From assembly GCA_965178125.1 (NCBI GenBank), contig OZ237752.1, positions 186,001 through 250,000 on the forward strand: a stretch of DNA of 64,000 bases, in the 5' to 3' direction. Under the pieces are notes generated by a model. That model was not told the DNA's origin. It saw only the letters and a program-made list of their open reading frames with translations, and made no database searches. Shown here piece by piece: positions 58,545 through 64,000 of the stretch (position 1 is the first letter of the stretch; every line of letters begins with the position of its first letter). A program made the translations under genes and the position numbers. Origin of the DNA: Bilabrum cf. latius (taxonomy: Eukaryota; Bigyra: Bicosoecida; Bigyra; Bicosoecida).

Positions 58545-59770
58545 ATGAAGCCCCTTCTAAGTATCTTCTTGGCGTTGATTGGATCGGTATGCTGCTGCAC
58601 TGTTGCGATGTGGCTGTAGCTCGATTCACCGATCAGTGCGACCAGTGCAGCGCATATGGCGCCCCGAAAGCTTCATAGGAAAGTATTTCCGTTCATGCAG
58701 GTCCTTGATCAGAGGCTTGGCAGTGAACGAGCGACAAGAGAGTCTCGTACGCAGGTCGAAGAGGCAGCAGGCATAGCGTCTGACCTAGATATCATGAACG
58801 CTCTGTTTAAGATCATTGGGAGAGATGCAGCCGTGAACGCCGTTGGTGTCATGGATCTGCGTGATGTCCGTGCTGTTCTTGCTGGCACACCGTCCCCTTT
58901 CATCGTCGAGGTGGGAGCTGCCCTTGGCGAGGGTACCGCTGTGTACTCCCTTCTACTGATCGAGTAATTGCGTACGAAGCTGGGCCAAAAACTGCGAGGA
59001 AATTGTCGTCAACGATTGATGATTTGCGGCAGCTGATGGCCCAGCGAGGCGTGGCAATCGCAAACGTGACAGTGATTGACAAGGCTGTCAGCGACCGCGC
59101 CGGCATCATGGACCTCCATCTCGTGTGGGGAGACTCCGACGCTGCAAAACTGACTGTCAATGGTGTGGTGAGTGCAGTTGACGATGAAAGCAGCACTCTC
59201 GGTCGCGTAGAGAGCCTTCAGGACTCGCTGGTGCCCCAGCCGTGGGCGGACGGCCTGAAGGCCGAGGGCCGGCGGGGGGCCACCACAGTGCCCGTGGAGG
59301 TGGTGCGGCTGGACGACCAGATCGACGAGCACGTGGATTTTTTGGAGATCGACGTGCAGGGAGCGGACTTTGCGGTGCTCCGGGGGGCTCGGCGGCTGAT
59401 CGAGGAGCACGGGGTCGGGGTGATCCGAGTGGAGTTCACGCCGTCGATGCTGCGGGACGCGGGCGATGACCCGGTCGAAATGCTGCACTGGCTGTACGAC
59501 CGAGGGTACGTCTGCTTCGACACACCGGCCGTCGGAGATGGGATCTGGAAAGGGACAATGTGGCAGGCTGCCCGGCAGTTCGTGGCTCAGCCGGGGGGGG
59601 AATGGGGCGGGGAGGGCAGGCCTGGGACCGGGGAGCGGCGACTAGGGGGCGGGCTGATCAGGGGACCAGTGCTGTTCGAGGACTTCGTGAAGGCGCTGGA
59701 CAAGACCATGCTGGAGTTTTCCGGGCAGAAGATCCAGATGTACACGGACCTGCTGTGCTTTCAGAGCTAA
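58545..59770 (+). CDS. FkbM-family methyltransferase with N-terminal signal anchor; apparent frameshift
   Basis: FkbM-type enzymes are SAM-dependent O-methyltransferases, often acting on sugars. ATG 58545 begins a hydrophobic anchor (LLSIFLALIGSVCCCTVAMW), then UAG 58617 and a stem. The SAM-binding core is PFIVEVGAALGEGTAVYSLL, then VIAYEAGPKTARKL, DKAVSDRAGIMDLHL, LDDQIDEHVDFLEIDVQGAD (the family's LDEL..LKIDVEG motif) and VIRVEFTPSML. The two halves are in different frames: the first ends at TAA 58965-58967, the second is open from about 58961 to TAA 59768-59770. A one-base shift near 58955-58963 would give LLLIRVIAYEAGP with the usual spacing. A 32-nt GT-AG intron would also join the frames but shortens the core by about 11 residues. 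It is either a sequencing error, a recent frameshift or an unusual intron. Confidence 0.65.
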
Positions 59771-60480
59771 GATCAAGCGCTCTGAGCCACGTCCGCCACG
59801 TAGGGAGAAGCTTCGCAAAGAGCCATCCACCGACGATCCGATTTGGATGGTCGACACAAGTGATGATAACCACAAACAAATACACACTAGCGCCAGCATC
59901 TCTTCGTTGCACGCAGTGTGGGTCCGGGTAATTTGAATCCAATCCCTGGATTATTTTGGGTTCCAATGGATAGTCTAGGTTCTCTTTGCATTGTTTGGCA
60001 GCGTTCAATTTTATACTTGGCCTACCCCGGAACAGCTTTTGCGCCCTAGGCTTGGTCGTGCTTTATCCATATTGAGGGCTCCGTAGTACAGTCAATTGTC
60101 CAGATGTGGTGGACAAAGACGTTTCTCGGAAATACTTCGGATTGCCCAAGATACTACCACCCAACCCAAAATGATTATAAATGTATGTGTACTGATTATA
60201 TTGGAACTACTGTGAGTTTGCCGTTTGTCTTGGGCCTTTGCTGCGCAGTTTAGCTAGTGACATGTTTATATCATGGATTTAATTGCTTCAAACCCCTTAC
60301 TACCCACCCAAAAAACGGATCCGGGTCTCGCGTCCTGGAATTAAGGTATTGATCTTAACCTTGATATCGCGCGACCCTGGGCCTGGACCTCAGCTGCTCG
60401 ACTATGTCCGGCCGCCGGTCCGCCGTAAGGTGCCTCGCCGGGGTACTGCTTTCTAGATGCTTCGATCGAGTCCAAGGCCA
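59771..60480. other. Convergent spacer with interspersed repeat
   Basis: This 710-bp AT-rich spacer lies between two converging genes (TAA 59768-59770 on +, TGA 60481-60483 on -). It contains copy C of the interspersed repeat and otherwise nothing recognisable. Confidence 0.45.
59809..59925. repeat. Interspersed ~105-bp repeat, copy C
   Basis: Diverged relative of copies A and B: TGGTCGACACAAGTGATGA and ACACTAGCGCCAGCATCTCT, followed by TTGCACGCAGTG (copy A has TTGCGCACAGTG). It lies outside the segmental duplication, so the repeat is dispersed independently. Confidence 0.65.
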
Positions 60481-63400
60481 TCAAGTCTACTCAGCTGCGC
60501 CCTGTGTCGCGGGAATGCTACTCGGCGTCCGCTCCCATGCAGCACCACCCGAGCCACCTTCAACATCACCCTCCTGACCAGTGAGGCCGCTCTGCTTTGG
60601 ACTACCTCCCATGCCAACATCGACGGATACACAAGTAGGACCGCTCGTGCCTCTTCTGCCTGCACCCGCACCAGAAGGCCCCGACCTGGCCAGCTTCGCT
60701 CGCCGCCGCTTCTCCATGCTCTCGGAATTCTTCTGCACACGCTCCTGCCGGTCCTGCCTGCATCCACACATGCCAAATACCCTTGCGGCTACCTCCTACA
60801 CTCGCCTAAGCAGGTTGCCTCGAATGACGTAGATGCCCCACATCATTACGGCGAGGTTCGCCACAAACACGACTGCTGTTGCCACCGTGATGGTCGCTGC
60901 CCCCGAGTTGGGGTCGTGCAGGAAGAGGCCGGCCTCGAAGGTCAGGAAGGCGCCCACCAGTGCCACCAGCTCCAGCGTGTTGAGCTCCGGAGCCACATAC
61001 GGCCGACTGAGGGAATGCACCACGCTGGCCGCGAAGATGACGGCCAGCGCCGAGTACGTCTGCACGCGCACCCCCCACGGCTCCGCCAGCACCGTGATGG
61101 CCACCACGGCCAGCTTCCTCAGCATGATTACCACCTCCCAGTAGTAAGCATTGTGGCGGAATCCCGCCATCAGGAAGCCCAGAGTGGCCAGCACGCCCGG
61201 AGTCGCAAGCTACTCGCGGACCTGCCACAGCCTCACAGCGGCCGCCAGCGGGATGCCCACGGCCAGCAGCAGGATGGCAGGAATGCCTACTCCGAACATG
61301 AGCCCCATGGCCGCGGGGTTGTAGCAGCACACGTCCATGTCCAGCACGAGCCGCCTACCCTCCGTGCCCGCCGGACACTCATCCGACCCGCTGGGACTCA
61401 GCTGGCGGCCAGACCTATCCTCGGCTGCATCCAGCTGGTCCTCGGCTGCCAGATCCAGGTCAGGCTCGATGTCGGTGCAGGTCAACAGCCCGAAGGAGGC
61501 CTCTGTCAGCGTCAGGTGCACCAGGAACCCAACGACGATCAGACCGGAGAGGATGCGCATCCCGAGGCCGAGCCGCATGACCGACAGCGGCACACCCACG
61601 GCCTGCAGGATGCTGCCGGTGCGAGAGCTGCCTGCAAGACAGAACGTCTCGAGCTCCGTCTGCTCCGGTAGCGCACTGCCATCAGCACGTGTACCCACAC
61701 CATCGACTCCAGCCGCTTCGCTGAGAGGAGGTTTGCTGACCATAGACAGGAACAGGCTCTACCGCCGGCGATGGCCTTGTTTTGGCTCGTCAGTGACGGG
61801 TACGGAGGCAGCGGCCTTGGCAGTGCTCTGGTCGTGAGTCGGCTGCTGCGAGCCGGCAGCGCGTTGCTCTTCCGCATGCACTGCATCCCGTACGAGCCTC
61901 CCTGGCTTCTACTACTTTCCTCTAGCCTGACCCTGCCCTTCTCGCACATCCGCCTGCGCTTCCCCTCCTCCCTTCTGCTCGCCACTCCCCTCGCCCGGAT
62001 GCTCTGATTCGTACAGACAGCCATCGATCGCATCCACCAGCAGCCAGAAGAGGGTCAGGCCCAGAGCAATCACCAACGGACTGAGCAGCACGATCGTCGT
62101 CCGCAGGAAGTACGCAGACCCATGAGGCATCAGCGACGCCAGACCCGAGGACGCGCCCCCAACACCCAGCGTCACGGCCTCATGAACGCCAAGCGAGTCG
62201 GCCAGCAGCTGCTCGTCCGTCTCCTGCGCGTGCGGCCAGTCCAGCGGCGTAGCAGTGGCGTTGTTGTCCCCGGATGCCGCCGCCCGCGCCGCGATCACTC
62301 CCCATTCCGCTGCTCCCGCGTCGTCCACCGATACGTTGGCTGCCTGCGCCAGGGCCTCTGCGTCGTCTGTGGCCTGCTGCAGCATGCAGTCAAGGCTGAG
62401 CACGTCCGAGCTGACGCTGGAGACAGCTGACATGCTGTTGAAGAGACGGATCGCGGTGTCGGGCCACTTGAGCTTGAAGGATGCCGCGATTGCCACCACC
62501 TGAATGTGTGAGAAGAGGATCTTGATGGCCGATACGGTCAGGTCCCGGCGCTCCTTAAGAGTGCCATCTCGTGCATCTGATGGGAGCGAGGCTTCGTCGT
62601 CTGCGGAGGATGCATTTCCAGATGCCGCCGGTACAGCTGTATGCACTCTGCCAGACCTGCCATGCATCATGGGGTTGTCCATGATCATGCGTGGACCATC
62701 GCTAGCTCCCGACTCGGATGAAGCGCGAGTCATGCTCGTTGGGCGATCGCCATCGGATCCGGGTTTGATCCGTCCAGCACCCCCTACCCCTAGCTGTGCC
62801 GCCAGCTTTTCTGCTGCCTGCGCTCCTTGCCTCAGCGCATTGAGCACAAGGCCGATGGACACAAGCACCATTGTTGTCGTCACCAGCACAGCGATCGTAA
62901 ACACGGCCAGTCCACCCCGGCACTGCCTGCACTCGTACTGCCCCCATGGCGTGTACCCCGGCTGGCACCGCGCGCACAGCAGCCCCGTGTATCCCTCCTC
63001 GCAGCGCTCGCCCACCCACAGGGGGGCTCCTGCGTCGGTCAGCTCACTGATGCTGGCTCCCTGCGCCGCCGATGTGTTCGATGCTGACTTGCGTATTGCA
63101 CGAGCCCGCTGCAGCGACATTGCCTGTGGCGGAACAATGCCTTCGTACAGTGACTGCAGCGACACATCAGACCACTGTGCCTACTGGCTTGACTGGAGTC
63201 GTCGCTGCGCGGTCGATCCGGAGGAGGGCACGAGGGCATCTGGCGCCCCCTCCTCGGGAGACCCACCAGCCTCAGCCGCATCCAATCTCGCTAGAGACAG
63301 GCACGACTCAGGACGAAGGCACCGCGAGAATGCCGCGCGACCAGGCACCCACGGCAGTCGCTGGTACCCCGCCCGTGCCGCCACCGTGAACGTGGAGCCC

Positions 63401-64000
63401 CCATCGCACAGCGAGGCCTCTAGGTCGCAGGGACGGCACACCCACTCGGCCATCGGCAGATGAGTCGTGAGGAACTCCGACGGCGAGCATGACGAAGGGA
63501 TGCCGGGCGTCCACGCCGAGTACGGACTGGATCCGGCGGCGCTGCGGGCCCGCACCCGCACACTCAATGGTCGCGCATCGATTGCCGTGACTACGGCCTA
63601 CATGACAGCAACCCCGCCGGAGGAGCTCCACTGCGCAGTCAGCTCTTCTAGGTCCACATCGAATGCAGTGGATTCGGTTGAGGCCGTGGAGACACTCGTG
63701 TTGGTCCCATCGCCGTCTATTGCCACCTCCGAAATCGACCTCATGTCAATCTAGAAGCCGTCCAGCGGCTCCAGGCCAAGGTCGTTCACCGAGACCGCGG
63801 CAGGGTCGGGGAATGCCCAGCGGACCGTGATGCGGTCATTGCGCTCTCGCCATGCCTGCACATGCTGCGGGAGGTCCGGCCAGGGACTTCCTGTGACACC
63901 GTACGTGAAACGTGGAGCACTCGTCTCGTCGCTGGAGAGCCCGCCGCTCTGATGCACCACCACGGGGAGATCATCGAGGCTCCCGCCCGACAGCGATGGC
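60481..64000 (-). CDS. Multipass membrane protein with FN3-like and Cys-rich ectodomain, 5' end outside window
   Basis: A 1,173-codon frame, open at the window edge and ending at TGA 60481, with UAGs at 63753, 63600, 63183, 61914, 61911, 61761, 61212, 60798 and 60489 and no TAA or TGA. The N-terminal visible part resembles a fibronectin-III strand (PLSVRVRARSAAGSSPYSAW). A Cys-rich EGF/GCC-like segment follows (CEEGYTGLLCARCQPGYTPW, then CRQC). Membrane segments include VFTIAVLVTTTMVLVSIGLV, LRTTIVLLSPLVIALGLTLF, RILSGLIVVGFLVHLTL, LMFGVGIPAILLLAVGIPL and TITVATAVVFVANLAVM. The segments IKILFSHIQVVAIAASFKLK and FRHNAYYWEVVIMLRKLAV are typical of large protist receptor-like or TRP-like proteins with EGF-type ectodomains. 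UAG 61212 lies inside the block joining helix end RLWQVRE to LATLGFLMAGFRH. Two UAGs are adjacent at 61914/61911 (GK, UAG, UAG, KPG). Confidence 0.7.

Noticed and set aside
58938-58963. 32-nt GT-AG intron in the FkbM-like gene
   Set aside because: It would join the frames but is shorter than any other intron here (about 90-250 nt) and removes residues of the SAM-binding core. A one-base shift fits better, though it is not proven.

Overview
This window is nuclear DNA of a GC-rich (roughly 65-70%) eukaryotic protist. It has GT-AG introns with GTGAG-type donors, N-terminal signal and mitochondrial presequences, an F-box protein, a SUV3-type mitochondrial helicase, DDB2 and DGAT2. I cannot name the lineage from sequence alone. 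Its secreted sulfatases and mannanase suggest an organism that handles sulfated or mannan-type polysaccharides.

The main result concerns the genetic code. Under the standard code most genes look shattered into adjacent ORFs. Every break inside a conserved gene is TAG, the frame is the same on both sides, and the missing half of the domain follows. I traced about 60 in-frame TAGs in about 16 genes. All 18 gene ends I could follow are TGA (16) or TAA (2), never TAG. The simplest reading is that UAG is a sense codon here while UGA and UAA remain stops. Glutamine is the best guess: TAG sits next to a (CAG)17 tract, in a Gln-rich 15-bp repeat, at a position occupied by CAG in a duplicated copy, and at polar surface positions of conserved domains. 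Glutamate is the main alternative.

Layout. 1-735: no confident gene. 736-5292(+): large unknown low-complexity protein. 5632-7487(-): NPEPL1-like leucyl aminopeptidase. 7690-8283(+): small secreted saposin-like protein. 8454-14198(-): giant FBXO21-like protein (F-box, SirB1/transglutaminase-like, YccV). 15366-15767(+): candidate zinc peptidase. 16162-17037(+): PRA1-family protein. 17231-20571(-): SUV3 helicase, divergent from 20734-29568(+), a 2,945-codon EF-hand protein with CBS-like segments. 29763-31028(-): DGAT2. 31304-36493(-): 1,730-codon multipass membrane protein. 36831-39220 and 39518-41939(-): tandem glucosamine-6-sulfatase-like genes with identical four-exon structures. 42124-44865(-): DDB2. 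45079-46613(-): GH5 mannanase-like enzyme. 46856-48816(-): arylsulfatase. 49196-51850(-): unknown protein. 53008-57779: a second, partly decayed copy of the preceding ~4.9-kb block, with a sulfatase pseudogene and an apparently intact unknown gene. 58545-59770(+): FkbM-type methyltransferase. 60481-64000(-): 5'-incomplete multipass receptor-like protein with nine UAG codons.

How the genes fit together. The 36-60 kb half is rich in secretory-pathway carbohydrate enzymes (three intact sulfatases, one pseudogene, a mannanase and a possible glycan O-methyltransferase). The 5-31 kb half is mostly housekeeping: proteolysis, ubiquitin, mitochondrial RNA, vesicle traffic and lipid synthesis. Two further DNA-level signals are unexplained: an 11-copy 10-mer (GTGACGAGTG) and very frequent TGTTCCC/GGGAACA, both inside coding sequence in several reading frames. 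All statements come from reading the sequence and from family knowledge; no database search was run.
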